Part shown: positions 1 through 8,429 of the stretch, piece after piece
How the letters are laid out: each line of letters opens with the position of its first letter
How positions within the stretch are numbered: position 1 is the stretch's first letter
Source: Bacteroidota bacterium
GTDB lineage: Bacteria; Bacteroidota; Kryptoniia; Kryptoniales; JAKASW01
Length of the DNA: 22,121 bases
Direction of reading: 5' to 3'
Assembly (NCBI GenBank): GCA_021796055.1
Contig: JAJYOS010000007.1
Span: 1-22,121, forward strand
Notes under the pieces: model-generated
What the model saw: the letters and a program-made list of their open reading frames with translations, nothing else
Told to the model about the DNA's origin: nothing
Databases searched by the model: none
Made by a program: the position numbers and the translations under genes

Positions 1-1625
1 ATGTCAGACATGTGACTCGTCTGGCTGAAGTTCTCGGTGAAATCCCAGAAGTTCGAGATTCCGACCTGAACGCCAGGATCGGTCTGTGTGATAGTGTCGC
101 TGGGGACGCCGTTCACGAGTCCGGGAACAGTTGTAGCTGTATAGTCGCCATAAATGTACGGAGAGCCGGTGATATTGGGGGCGGTGGAGAATCTCGGATC
201 GCCGTACTGGTTCTGATTCCATTCAGCCATCATCGGAACCGTGACCGAAGGATCCACGATGCCGGGGGTCTTCGTGTTTGGATCCTCGGTGCTGTCATGC
301 CACTCGACGAATCCGCCCCCGTTCGCGGGCGAATACGCCTGGAAGAGAGCCTGCGTGCGGGTGTTCATCCATTCGCATGGCGCGCTTCGAATGGGAAACG
401 GAGTGAGCGTATCGCCGATCCACGTCAAATACGACGGAAGGGCATTAAAGGGCTTTCCGTTGCGCGGATTTGTCGCCAGTTCATACGTCGGGGAATCGTA
501 ATAACCGCTGATAAGTGACGGACTGTAGTAATTGATATTATCAGCCACGAAAATCTTCAGCTTGTTGAGCGCCAGAGCCGACGAGACGTTAGTGGTGTCG
601 CCGTTGATCATATATTGTGAATCTACCACGAGCCCGTTGTGCTTAAGCTGCCACGGACTATTTAGCGTATCTATATCGATCGTGCTGATGTAATTCGTGT
701 CGACATCGATACTCAAATTGTTGGTATCCTCACCTACCCAACTCTGGTTGATAAAGATGTTATTAGTAATGTATTCATAATGGTGGTATGGAGATAACAA
801 CCAGTATTTCCTGTTGTTCACAATGGTGTTATGGTTGATGTAAGTGAAATCGGTCATCTCGTTTTGTTGGAGGAAAAGGAGACCGCCAGTTGTGAATGTG
901 CTGTTCTCAACCCATATCGTATCGATCGGATTCTTGTCCGAGAACACCCTCGAACTCCACCATTGGCTGGCATCCATCAGGTTTCTGAAGTATGAGTTCT
1001 TTATGAAGATGCTTCCGCCGTACGGCCAGCCGCCGATGTAGCTTACGTTCATCGTGAATAGCGAACCATAACAGAACTCGAAGACGCAGTTATTTATGGT
1101 AAGCCTTTGGGACAAATTGTTCGCCGTACCAAGCTGGAACAGATCCCAGTTCCTGTAGCCGTCGAGCTGCATCGCGCTCCAGTAAACATTATCGATGTTC
1201 ACGCTTCCATATACCAGGTTCGCGTTTAGATCGACGTTCGACGTTGGGACCATTAGTATCATTGGCTTTTCCGTCGCGGAGGGGTCTTTGGGATTCGGAA
1301 CGCCGACGATCGAAAGAGTGCCCGTCGGATCCGTTACCTGAAGAATCGCGAACTGATAGTAAATCTCGCCCTCGTAGAGCGCGTACACACGGTTTGGATT
1401 GACGCGTGCGCCGCTCGATGTTGTATCGCCGTTAATCGTCGCTTCGAGCAGGCCATTGTTAGTTGTGCCGTTGAGCTGATCGCCGGGTATATAAATCGTA
1501 TCCTGACTCGCAGGCGCCGTTATGCCTGTCGCGTTGACTTTGCCAAAATGGAATCTCGGTCCGGCATCGGCATAACCAACTATTGCCATTCCGAGGAATA
1601 GGATCAGTAGCATTTTTGCTTTCAT
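1..1625 (-). CDS. secreted right-handed beta-helix protein, 3' end beyond window
   Basis: An open frame runs from an ATG at 1625 to the window start without a stop (541 full codons), so the C-terminus is missing. The start has a good ribosome site (AAGGAG about 6 bases upstream). The first ~21 residues form a Sec signal peptide (MKAKMLLILFLGMAIVGYAD). The middle (about residues 160-310) is rich in short strands with N/S/T turns, such as INNCVF, IKNSYF, VENSTF and INHNTI. This spacing is typical of right-handed parallel beta-helix (pectate-lyase-like) repeats. Later residues are Asn/Tyr/Trp-rich, as in extracellular FCB proteins. It is probably exported and could bind or cleave a polysaccharide, but no catalytic motif can be named. 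In related bacteria such proteins often end in a sorting domain; that part lies outside the window. Exact function unknown. Confidence 0.8.
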   Translation of the reverse strand, partial: MKAKMLLILFLGMAIVGYADAGPRFHFGKVNATGITAPASQDTIYIPGDQLNGTTNNGLLEATINGDTTSSGARVNPNRVYALYEGEIYYQFAILQVTDPTGTLSIVGVPNPKDPSATEKPMILMVPTSNVDLNANLVYGSVNIDNVYWSAMQLDGYRNWDLFQLGTANNLSQRLTINNCVFEFCYGSLFTMNVSYIGGWPYGGSIFIKNSYFRNLMDASQWWSSRVFSDKNPIDTIWVENSTFTTGGLLFLQQNEMTDFTYINHNTIVNNRKYWLLSPYHHYEYITNNIFINQSWVGEDTNNLSIDVDTNYISTIDIDTLNSPWQLKHNGLVVDSQYMINGDTTNVSSALALNKLKIFVADNINYYSPSLISGYYDSPTYELATNPRNGKPFNALPSYLTWIGDTLTPFPIRSAPCEWMNTRTQALFQAYSPANGGGFVEWHDSTEDPNTKTPGIVDPSVTVPMMAEWNQNQYGDPRFSTAPNITGSPYIYGDYTATTVPGLVNGVPSDTITQTDPGVQVGISNFWDFTENFSQTSHMSD

Positions 1626-2701
1626 GACTTCTCCTTAGGATTTTATGTTTGGAATTAGATGTTAAATGAACTCCTCCTGAAAGGCTCCTTTTGACGTTGT
1701 TTCCTTTAGGGAGGCACGCTGACCGCAGTGTCGTTGGTCTGTCACGCTCTATCATTCGGCAGGCCAACTCGACTCATCATTCCAGATAGTTCTTGTGAAC
1801 AATCAGTTTCAGTCATGTTGTTGGAACCCTGTGCGACTGGAATCCGGGTCTAATTAGAAAGGAAATTTGGCTGAGTTTCCCGAACATTTCCCTGTGGTTC
1901 GATTGATGCATAGTTATGATCCCGACTTTATGTACACCCGGTGCATGCAATCCGTTTATTGTTTCACCCAAGCTTGAATTTGCAGTTGACCCCGCATTGC
2001 CTAACTGCTCAGAGTTGGTCGATGAGCTATCGCCCCGGAAGAAGCCGTGAAAGAACATCGGGTGAATGACGCGCGCATTTGGCAGGCGAAAGCGTAAATG
2101 GCGCTCCCGAGACAAGTCAGGCTGAACAACAACCTGTTGCGTGGACGCAAGCTTCGGAGGTTCCGACGCGCGCCTCTGTTCGAGCATCGAATGGTTGAAT
2201 TTTACAGACTTACATCCGACTTTTCCCCGACCGCTCGGAGTATCGGAATAAATAGAAAAGTGCGTGCGCCTCATCGATCTTCCGAAAATATTCGTGCTTT
2301 GGTATTCTAGAGATGAAAAGAACTCAACGACGCTATCTTCGTTGGAGGATACAATTTAATTGGCGCAATGTCAAGGACTACGAGAGGACCAGCGCCCGCC
2401 GGGAATGCAACGGTTCACGAATCTCTAGAATTCAATCGGAAAACTAACCGTTACCTTCATCACCTTCGTCGAAGCAGATCCAGCTTCTTCGAGTTCTGAT
2501 GATTAACAGTTTTTCCCGCCGCATCACTGTAGGCGTACCACCATCTGCATGCGCCACTTGTCGCCCAAATCTAGGCTTACGGTCTGCTTCACACTCCACG
2601 GTCAAATACGTCGGAGAAGAAAGCGCCCTTCGCGATGACGAACTCAATTCGTCAAGGACGATATCGGAAGCGGATCCGCCCGTAATATCTTTCTAATTAC
2701 T
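1626..2701. other. long intergenic stretch, no convincing intact gene
   Basis: About 1.1 kb lies between two minus-strand secreted-protein genes. The longest frame (1813-2274, minus, 153 codons) has no recognisable fold and no good ribosome site. Part of its translation (about 1885-2172) has a faint resemblance to the C-terminal sorting domain of type IX secretion substrates: a Pro-Pro-Lys stretch, then RFRLPNAR, then APGVHKV. The order is right but the core glycines and the usual PNP motif are absent. It may be a decayed remnant; this is a weak reading. The first ~50 bases upstream of 1625 must hold the leader of the beta-helix gene. No RNA gene was recognised. Confidence 0.4.
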
Positions 2702-4120
2702 TCACCGGAGGTGTGTAGTTACGGCTCCTGAGATTTTTACGATTGCCGCCGACGACGCGGGCACTAAGATTCTACAGGCTCGCAAATTCGTCGTATTCAC
2801 TACCATCCATCTCCCATGCCATGAAGTTGAACTCGAAATTTGCGCCCCACCCAGTGTAATGCCGGATAAATCGGAGACAACATTCCCGGGAGCTCTGAGA
2901 TACATAACGCTATCTGCCCTACCGGGTACTCTTATATTGACTTCCGCATCGCGTTTTGTCGGGCCGTGCTCCCTATTGATGACAGTTACAAAGAGTTCGC
3001 CGCCAGGACTGCTCACGGCGTACGCGGTCAGGTTCAGTCTGTATGGATTTGACATAGAAACGGTGTCTACCGTACCATGACCACCAATATTGAATGCAGC
3101 AATGCCGTAGCCTATCGGATAGACCTCGTAATCACCTTTCGCGTCACGATAAACGGTACCGTTATACTTCCACTGAAGCGTGTGAAAATTAACTCCTTCA
3201 CAGCCTTTGGCCATGGCCCACCAGTGCATGAAATCGAGCGCGTAGAGCGCGGTCGCGAATGTGGAATAAGAATTATGATAATGCCAGGCCTCGGGCAAGC
3301 CGGTAACGTAGCTGTTCGTCTCAGTGAACCGGTAAGGCAATCCTATTGACTCTGCTGATCTAAAGTGTTCAGGATAGTTCACCGCGTCCAGCCCGGAAGA
3401 CATCATGGAATCAATTAGTTCCCTCGGAGTCTTGCCTCTTGTAACTCCAGCGACGTAGTAGTGAAAGAAAATAGAAGCGACCTGGCCCGTCCCTCTTTCA
3501 TCACGCGCAAAACGCACCCCCCATTTCCAACGGGCGGCATCGGGGCCACCGATGATCGCACCGGGGACCGAATCTTTCAAAACTTGAGCGAATCTTCGCC
3601 ATTTAGGAAGATAAGTCGGATAATAGGCTACAGATGGATCCCATCTCTTCTTGTAATCCGGCTCGTTGCATATCGCATAGTCTGCCAACTCATTTCTGTA
3701 ATGTGTCCATATATATTTCGCGATTTGGGCGTCTTCAACCGGGTCCCCCTTCGCCAAGCGCAATGAGTAAATCACCTTGACACCTGCGGCTCTCGCGAAG
3801 CCGAAGAAAGCATCGATATCGGATTCATCTGGTATCGGAATAGCCGGATTATCAACCGTGCCTCCGCCTACTCGTATGCTTTTAACTCCAAGAGTCCTGA
3901 AGAGTGTAAGGAGCTGCACGTTGGTCGAGTCGAAGAAATAGCCGTTTACTCCCGCGTAGTTGGGAAGCAGACTACCAGTTTCAAAACTCAAGCCGATGAA
4001 GTCTGAAGGAATAGTCCTTCCCTTCACTACTGTATTAACCGCCAAAGTCACCGGCGCTTGAGCAAACGAAGAACATTTGAAGAACAAGAGAGCCACAATG
4101 GCCGTTAATAAATGTTTCAT
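2702..4120 (-). CDS. secreted glycoside hydrolase, GH79-like (beta-glucuronidase type)
   Basis: This 472-residue protein starts at the ATG at 4120, because residues 1-21 from there form a clean signal peptide (MKHLLTAIVALLFFKCSSFA). A GTG 54 bases upstream would add a charged, non-signal extension. After the signal comes a family-typical start (IGLSFETGSLLPNYAG), then a TIM-barrel region with IRVGGGTVDNP. The likely acid/base is Glu153 in CNEPD and the likely nucleophile is Glu267 in ETNS. They are 114 residues apart, as I recall for the acidobacterial GH79 beta-glucuronidase. The last ~100 residues look like the GH79 C-terminal beta-sandwich (VTVINREHG). The predicted role is release of uronic acid or related sugars from glycans outside the cytoplasm. 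Substrate not determined; GH39 or GH30 relatives are a less likely alternative. It stands alone on the minus strand. Confidence 0.8.
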   Translation of the reverse strand: MKHLLTAIVALLFFKCSSFAQAPVTLAVNTVVKGRTIPSDFIGLSFETGSLLPNYAGVNGYFFDSTNVQLLTLFRTLGVKSIRVGGGTVDNPAIPIPDESDIDAFFGFARAAGVKVIYSLRLAKGDPVEDAQIAKYIWTHYRNELADYAICNEPDYKKRWDPSVAYYPTYLPKWRRFAQVLKDSVPGAIIGGPDAARWKWGVRFARDERGTGQVASIFFHYYVAGVTRGKTPRELIDSMMSSGLDAVNYPEHFRSAESIGLPYRFTETNSYVTGLPEAWHYHNSYSTFATALYALDFMHWWAMAKGCEGVNFHTLQWKYNGTVYRDAKGDYEVYPIGYGIAAFNIGGHGTVDTVSMSNPYRLNLTAYAVSSPGGELFVTVINREHGPTKRDAEVNIRVPGRADSVMYLRAPGNVVSDLSGITLGGAQISSSTSWHGRWMVVNTTNLRACRILVPASSAAIVKISGAVTTHLR

Positions 4121-4669
4121 CAATCCGTGACCGCACTTTCTGATCTTTATTATACTATCGTCATAAATGCTCACTCACAATAGACACATTCGATCATCTC
4201 TACCTTTGGGGCGGCAAAACCGCCGGAAGCTCGTAAGAGTTCATCCGATCCCGTCAAGAATTCAACACCGCACAATGACCGCCGAGGTCTCGAGATTAGC
4301 AGACTCAAGGCTATCCCCGCGGCCCGACTTGGGATCGCGGCGCGCTTGATTCGACTGGATTGAAGTCGACGGGCGATTGAACGCGAATGACCTTCATGAC
4401 AAGTACGCTTGAATTACTGCTGTTATATCCGCCAGCAAAATGAATGTAAAGGATCGCTCGCGCCGTTTCAAGTGCTTGAAGGCCAAAGACCTATCAAAAG
4501 ATCCATAAGCCCTCACATATGTAGAACTCAGCCTTGACGGAACCCGAAGGGATACGTTCTCTATTAAAGGTAGTATTCGATAAGGGTCTACCGAAGCCGC
4601 GGTTCTGAGCATCAGGCTGTATGATCTTTTGCAGATGAACGGAACAAAGTTTGTTATCTGTGACGCTTC
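4121..4669. other. intergenic stretch, nothing recognised
   Basis: This stretch lies between the GH79 start and the stop of the last FmdE gene. Short frames on both strands have no family resemblance and no convincing ribosome sites. Apart from the -10-like box near 4150 I see no RNA gene or repeat. I also found no strong terminator hairpin after the FmdE stop. Confidence 0.4.
4149..4154 (-). promoter_or_regulatory. possible -10 box of the GH79 gene
   Basis: The minus strand reads TATAAT 29 bases upstream of the chosen start codon. No good -35 hexamer lies at 16-18 bases; a TTGTGA lies 20 bases upstream. The position supports the 4120 start over the GTG at 4174, which would place the box inside the coding region. 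Weak evidence. Confidence 0.25.
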
Positions 4670-5269
4670 TTATGCCGCGCAGTCGATACAGACCTTTTTG
4701 TCTCCCTTGATACGACCGTATTGCGTGACCACCATCTCGCCACATTCCTCGCAGACAAAGCCGTCAAAGCTGTGACGCGGGTCTTTGTGCTCATGGGCGA
4801 ACACCTCCGATATGTTGAGTATCATTTCGTCCGGCGCGCCCATAACCTTCTCCACCAGCGGATCCACTACATGAGGCGGGACGACACTCGCCGGTACGCC
4901 CTTTTCCCGATACTCCTTGAAGAAAGGACTTTGCTTATTCGCCAGCATTGCTTCGGCCTTCGGCGTGACTCTTACTCCCCTGCCTCTTTTCTTGTCTATG
5001 AGCGTCACAGCCCATTTCCCCTTGTTAGTTTTCCGGATGTTCCCCTTTCCGAAAGTACAGCCTGTTATCACTTGAACGCCATCCGCAAAGCATGTCGCAC
5101 AGTGGTTGTCGCCCAGATCGATTATGGCAAGCAGCTGCCCATCCGCCGCCCTATTGACACCGAGCGCGTTCATCGCGGCAGCGCCAACGCGCAAGCCCAT
5201 CGGCATCGCGGGACATTTGTGTCCGTGAAATTGTTGACCGAACTCCAGCCAGTCTTTCGGATTGATCAT
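4670..5269 (-). CDS. FmdE-domain protein with C-terminal zinc ribbon (paralogue 1)
   Basis: A 199-residue soluble protein. The start is the ATG at 5269: an AAGGAAGGAA ribosome site overlaps the porin stop codon just upstream, and family homology begins at once. A longer frame would run into the porin gene. The FmdE domain (about 1-160) has the hallmark FHGHKCP (His15, His17, Cys19), then LGDNHCATC (Cys57, Cys60) and GCTFGKGN (Cys71). The C-terminus is a CxxC-CxxC zinc ribbon (CEEC and CIDC, about 168-198). The family is named after subunit E of formylmethanofuran dehydrogenase, but stand-alone bacterial members have no established reaction. No other dehydrogenase subunit is present. The protein probably binds metal in the cytosol. 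It is the last gene of the tetR-FmdE-permease-porin operon. Unlike its paralogue at 7061-7738 it keeps all three inner cysteines. Confidence 0.85.
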   Translation of the reverse strand: MINPKDWLEFGQQFHGHKCPAMPMGLRVGAAAMNALGVNRAADGQLLAIIDLGDNHCATCFADGVQVITGCTFGKGNIRKTNKGKWAVTLIDKKRGRGVRVTPKAEAMLANKQSPFFKEYREKGVPASVVPPHVVDPLVEKVMGAPDEMILNISEVFAHEHKDPRHSFDGFVCEECGEMVVTQYGRIKGDKKVCIDCAA

Positions 5270-5282
5270 TGAAATTCCTTCC

Positions 5283-6284
5283 TTAGTTGAAAAATATTTG
5301 AAATTGAGCGGTTGCTTCGTAGCTGGATCGATTGTTTGCACGCTGAGTACGTGCATCGACAATCAATTTCTCTTTCTGTCCGGCAAACAAATGCGAGTAG
5401 TCGATAATGTACCAGGGGGTGTTAGAACATGCCGGGATGGGTACGTTCAACTCCTCGGTCGACAGCGTTATTTCGTTTTTGGCGTCGTACGTGTATTCTC
5501 CGAGAACGTAGTAACCATAAGATTTTACATTACCGAGATCCGCCTGTATGTACTCACCTTGGATTTCCCATTTTTCAGATTGCAGATGCGTCTCGAGTCC
5601 CCAGCGAAAGTCCTTGCCGGTGAATGTCGTACCATTCCCCAGAATAGCCGGGAACGACATTCCCTGCTTATCACCGTATGCGACTGAAAAGCCGGAAGTC
5701 CATGACAGTTCGCTCGAAAACCGGATCTCGTAAGTAGTCCTGTCCGTGTACAGCAACCTTCGGTCCTCGTTGCATTTTGTGTTGCCGCCGTTGCCGTTGT
5801 AGACTCCGAAGCTCGTGTGAAATCCTGTGCCTGTGGGTTGAAGCACAAATTCAGCGCCTATGTCGCGGGCATAGGTGGACGCCGTTGGGATCAGCGTATT
5901 GTCGACTGCGGCCCTCTCGATTATCGGGAGATACGCATCGCTCTGTGATCTCTCCAAACTAAAATCCGGAACAAACTGCCCACCTTTGACAAATCCGAAG
6001 GGCAATCGGTATTGTGCGTAGACATCCTGGAGCATGAAGGTCCCGCTCGTCTGGTACCTGAAAATCCCCTGCATGCGAAAAGACAAGTTGCTGTCGACGG
6101 GTGTCGGGCCGGCTACCCACATCTTCGCCCTGCGTATGGAGAAGCCTGTATTTGAACGAAAATCGTCGGAGAATCTGGTCTGCAGATAACCGTTCCATGC
6201 TACCTTCGGTTGTGCGAACGAAGCCCCGCTCATCATTATGAAGAGAGCGGACGAAAGGAAGAGGATTCCAGGTAATGTTTTCAT
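5283..6284 (-). CDS. OprO/OprP-like outer-membrane porin
   Basis: A 333-residue protein starting at the ATG at 6284, which begins a signal peptide ending near MSGASFAQ. A GTG 27 bases upstream would overlap the permease gene and spoil the signal. AAGGA lies about 11 bases upstream, somewhat far. The mature part opens with a barrel strand (WNGYLQTRF), followed by SIRRAKMWVAGP, LQDVYAQYRLPFG, VKGGQFVPDFSLE and regular alternating aromatic strands to a final aromatic tail (FQIFFN). This is the pattern of the phosphate-selective porin O/P family, although that name says little about the real solute here. It lies 16 bases after the permease and 13 bases before FmdE paralogue 1, so the same transcript is very likely. 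Its place in the operon suggests it admits the substrate that the permease and FmdE proteins handle. Confidence 0.85.
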   Translation of the reverse strand: MKTLPGILFLSSALFIMMSGASFAQPKVAWNGYLQTRFSDDFRSNTGFSIRRAKMWVAGPTPVDSNLSFRMQGIFRYQTSGTFMLQDVYAQYRLPFGFVKGGQFVPDFSLERSQSDAYLPIIERAAVDNTLIPTASTYARDIGAEFVLQPTGTGFHTSFGVYNGNGGNTKCNEDRRLLYTDRTTYEIRFSSELSWTSGFSVAYGDKQGMSFPAILGNGTTFTGKDFRWGLETHLQSEKWEIQGEYIQADLGNVKSYGYYVLGEYTYDAKNEITLSTEELNVPIPACSNTPWYIIDYSHLFAGQKEKLIVDARTQRANNRSSYEATAQFQIFFN

Positions 6285-6300
6285 TTGATTTGAGGTCCTT

Positions 6301-7050
6301 CTAAAGCACACTGAAAAAGAGTTGGGCCGCTATGCCGAACAGGACAAGCGCGAATACCTGCTTGACCCTGGATGATTTTGCCTTTCTTACAAGGAACCCG
6401 CTGCCGCCGAGTGCACCGATGAGCACCGCAATCACAAGAATCAGTGTGAGAGCCCAGTTGAAATGTCCTTGCGCGACGTGTCCGGCGAAACCGGAAAAGG
6501 ATGAAAATGTTACGGCGAAAGCGGAGGTCGCGACGGCTTTCTTCGTTTCATAGCCCATCCACATAAGAAGAGGCGACATGATGAATCCTCCTCCTATTCC
6601 AAGCAGACCGGCGATGAAGCCGGCGAGACTACCTATTGCGGCACCAATGATCAGCCTTTTCTTCAGCGGCATGAGCTCTTTCGGCTCGGGGCTCTTCGAA
6701 GTGATGAGCATCCTTAATGCCACTATTACGACTGCCACAGAGAAGAGGATGAGCAGAGACTTCACGGGTATCGAACGGGATACGACGGCGCCCACCGGCG
6801 CGAAGATAAACGCGCCGATGGTCATGCCGAGACCGCCTTTCCAGTCAACAAGTCTATTGCGGAAATAAGGAAAGAGTGCGATGAGTGTTGTCAGCCCGTT
6901 GAGGAGGAGCGCAAGCGGTATAGCCACCTCCTTCACGGGAAATCCGGCCCATTTGAGGACCGGCACATAAACGATCGCGCCGCCAAGTCCGAGCATGGAG
7001 AACAAAAACGAAGCGCCGACAAACAGTACTGCAATTGCTGAGTATAACAT
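6301..7050 (-). CDS. TauE/SafE (TSUP) family membrane permease
   Basis: A 249-residue integral membrane protein. The ATG at 7050 is chosen because AAGGGAG lies 5 bases before it, overlapping the stop of the preceding gene, and membrane segment 1 follows directly. The protein has two homologous halves, each opening with a Gly-rich hairpin: FSMLGLGGAIVYVPVL near residues 15-35 and GLLGIGGGFIMSPLLMW near 150-170. This two-repeat pattern defines the TSUP family. About eight hydrophobic segments are visible. Family members are linked to export or import of sulfite, sulfonates and other small organic anions; the substrate here is unknown. It sits between an FmdE gene and a porin gene with gaps of 10 and 16 bases, so it should work with both. 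Confidence 0.88.
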   Translation of the reverse strand: MLYSAIAVLFVGASFLFSMLGLGGAIVYVPVLKWAGFPVKEVAIPLALLLNGLTTLIALFPYFRNRLVDWKGGLGMTIGAFIFAPVGAVVSRSIPVKSLLILFSVAVVIVALRMLITSKSPEPKELMPLKKRLIIGAAIGSLAGFIAGLLGIGGGFIMSPLLMWMGYETKKAVATSAFAVTFSSFSGFAGHVAQGHFNWALTLILVIAVLIGALGGSGFLVRKAKSSRVKQVFALVLFGIAAQLFFSVL

Positions 7051-7060
7051 ATGTTCTCCC

Positions 7061-7738
7061 TTAGAGCGGCAGGTACAAGGTGGTTTCATCCTGAGTGTGA
7101 CCCGAACACTTAAGACACAGATTCTTCCCGTCCTTCACCCTCAGGTACCGCTCGAAGACATATTCACCGCACACCTCGCACTTCGCTTTGTTGAATGAGC
7201 CCGGGACTGGTTTGAATTTAAAGTCAGTCACGCGCTCTACTGTGAAGAGTTCTTCTTCCGTAGCATTAAGTACCATGTCGATGACTCCCTGTGCGACTTC
7301 TGCCGGGACCTGAGACGGCTCAACACCCTGTTTGCGAAACTTGAAGAACTCGTGAGTGCCTAGTTTGTCCATAAATTCATTTCTAAAAAAAATGCGGACC
7401 GCACCTTTGGCGGGGTCATAGAAGGTTGCAGCGACTTTGCCATAGAACAGCTTGAGCATCTGGCCCTTGCCGAAAGTCGCCGAGGTGGAGGCCTGGATTC
7501 CGTCCTGCATGCAGCCCTGGGGATGGCCGACACCCATTTCTGAAAACACAAATATGTCATGGTCGTAGCATTTGTCCCTGCCGAGCTCGCGCAAAGCGAC
7601 GACCCCCATCCGAAATCCCATCACCGAATAGGGGCACTTATGCCCGTGAAATTCGAAAAGCCAATCGGGTACTTGAGATCTGTCTTGGCTGAATGTTTCA
7701 TTTTTCGTTCGGTTGCTTGATGCTTCCTTCATTTTCAT
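7061..7738 (-). CDS. FmdE-domain protein with C-terminal zinc ribbon (paralogue 2)
   Basis: A 225-residue soluble protein and the first gene after tetR. Two ATGs (7738 and 7732) share one AAGGGAG site, and the second has the better spacing, so the N-terminus may be two residues shorter. After a ~25-residue polar lead comes FHGHKCP (His31, His33, Cys35) as in paralogue 1. At the inner motifs it differs: EMGVGHPQGC has Pro73 where paralogue 1 has Cys57 and keeps Cys76, and SATFGKGQ has Ala87 in place of Cys71. The C-terminal zinc ribbon (CEVC and CLKC, about 183-215) is intact. Two diverged paralogues in one operon suggest a heteromeric complex or two separate roles. No enzymatic activity can be assigned. 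Not a true formylmethanofuran dehydrogenase subunit, because no other subunit gene is near. Confidence 0.85.
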   Translation of the reverse strand: MKMKEASSNRTKNETFSQDRSQVPDWLFEFHGHKCPYSVMGFRMGVVALRELGRDKCYDHDIFVFSEMGVGHPQGCMQDGIQASTSATFGKGQMLKLFYGKVAATFYDPAKGAVRIFFRNEFMDKLGTHEFFKFRKQGVEPSQVPAEVAQGVIDMVLNATEEELFTVERVTDFKFKPVPGSFNKAKCEVCGEYVFERYLRVKDGKNLCLKCSGHTQDETTLYLPL

Positions 7739-7760
7739 ATTCTCCCTTGTTGGATTAGCA

Positions 7761-7780
7761 AGTAATCAGTCACTTACTGA
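7761..7780. promoter_or_regulatory. candidate second TetR operator
   Basis: In the 57-base gap between tetR and the first FmdE gene, TCAGT-cactt-ACTGA (7766-7780) is a perfect 5+5 inverted repeat. It overlaps an AGTAA/TTACT pair (7761-7778). The AGT...ACT half-sites resemble the palindrome in front of tetR. I infer that the same regulator binds here, about 25-45 bases before the FmdE start. No clear -35/-10 pair is visible beside it. Confidence 0.4.
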
Positions 7781-7795
7781 GCTGGGCAAATTTTT

Positions 7796-8392
7796 TTAGT
7801 TGCCGGATCTCAGGGCGCGCCCGAGAATCGCAAGCATCTTCTTGCAGAAATTGTCGGTGTTTACGCCGCCCGGGTTAAGGACAAGCTCAATGTTCAGCGA
7901 GATCGGGATCCCCATGTAGAGCGTTGCGAAGTGATCGATATTGAGAGACTTGTCCCATTCCCCCGTGGACATTCCATCGTTCACTATCTTTTTCGCCAGA
8001 CGTTTCTGCTCGTTGAGTATTTTAAGCATGCGTGACTTCAGCTCGGGATCGTTGGCGTGTGCCGCTTCGGAAAAAAGAAGAATCGTTATGCCCTTATTAG
8101 CGATTAGGTACCGCACGTGAGCGCAAAGGAATTTGAGAAGCCGGTCCTCCGCCGGACTTTCTTCGGCCGCAACGTCACGCAGCGACTTCATCAGGACTTC
8201 TTCAACTTCATCCACGACTGCAAGGATCATTTCCCTCTTTGTTCGGAAATGTCTGAAGAGCGCGCCTTCACTGACGCCTACCCTTTCCGCGACTTTCCTC
8301 GTCGAGAGATTATGCATTCCCTCCTGATCAATAATGGAGAGTACCGCCTTCTTTATCTCTTCCTGTCTTATTTCAGTCGGTTTTCTTTCCAT
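7796..8392 (-). CDS. TetR/AcrR family transcriptional regulator
   Basis: A 198-residue protein. The start is the ATG at 8392; the frame extends 37 codons upstream, but that part covers the promoter and operator and has no family resemblance. The N-terminal DNA-binding domain (about 8-55) contains LSTRKVAERVGVSEGALFRHF followed by KREM, a textbook TetR helix-turn-helix. The rest is an alpha-helical ligand and dimer domain that cannot be assigned to a known inducer. A perfect palindrome lies 24 bases upstream of the start, which predicts autorepression. The gene is read in the same direction as the FmdE-permease-porin genes, with 57 bases to the first of them, so it probably controls the whole operon. 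Confidence 0.9.
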   Translation of the reverse strand: MERKPTEIRQEEIKKAVLSIIDQEGMHNLSTRKVAERVGVSEGALFRHFRTKREMILAVVDEVEEVLMKSLRDVAAEESPAEDRLLKFLCAHVRYLIANKGITILLFSEAAHANDPELKSRMLKILNEQKRLAKKIVNDGMSTGEWDKSLNIDHFATLYMGIPISLNIELVLNPGGVNTDNFCKKMLAILGRALRSGN

Positions 8393-8415
8393 TTGAACTT
8401 GGTCCTTGACATGTA

Positions 8416-8429
8416 AGTGAGTACTCACT
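8416..8429. promoter_or_regulatory. tetR operator, perfect 14-bp palindrome
   Basis: AGTGAGTACTCACT equals its own reverse complement. It directly follows the tetR -10 box on the minus strand and lies 24 bases before the tetR start. Size, symmetry and place match TetR-family operators, so binding would block transcription start. Confidence 0.7.

Noticed and set aside
1813..2274. 153-codon minus-strand frame as an intact gene
   Set aside because: No ribosome site, no recognisable fold, odd composition; at most a remnant.
2670..2679. GCGGATCCGC palindrome as terminator after the GH79 gene
   Set aside because: Perfect palindrome, but without loop or T-run; more likely chance.
4670..7738. Formylmethanofuran dehydrogenase and a methanogenesis-type C1 pathway
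   Set aside because: Only the E-type domain is present; no catalytic or iron-sulfur subunits.
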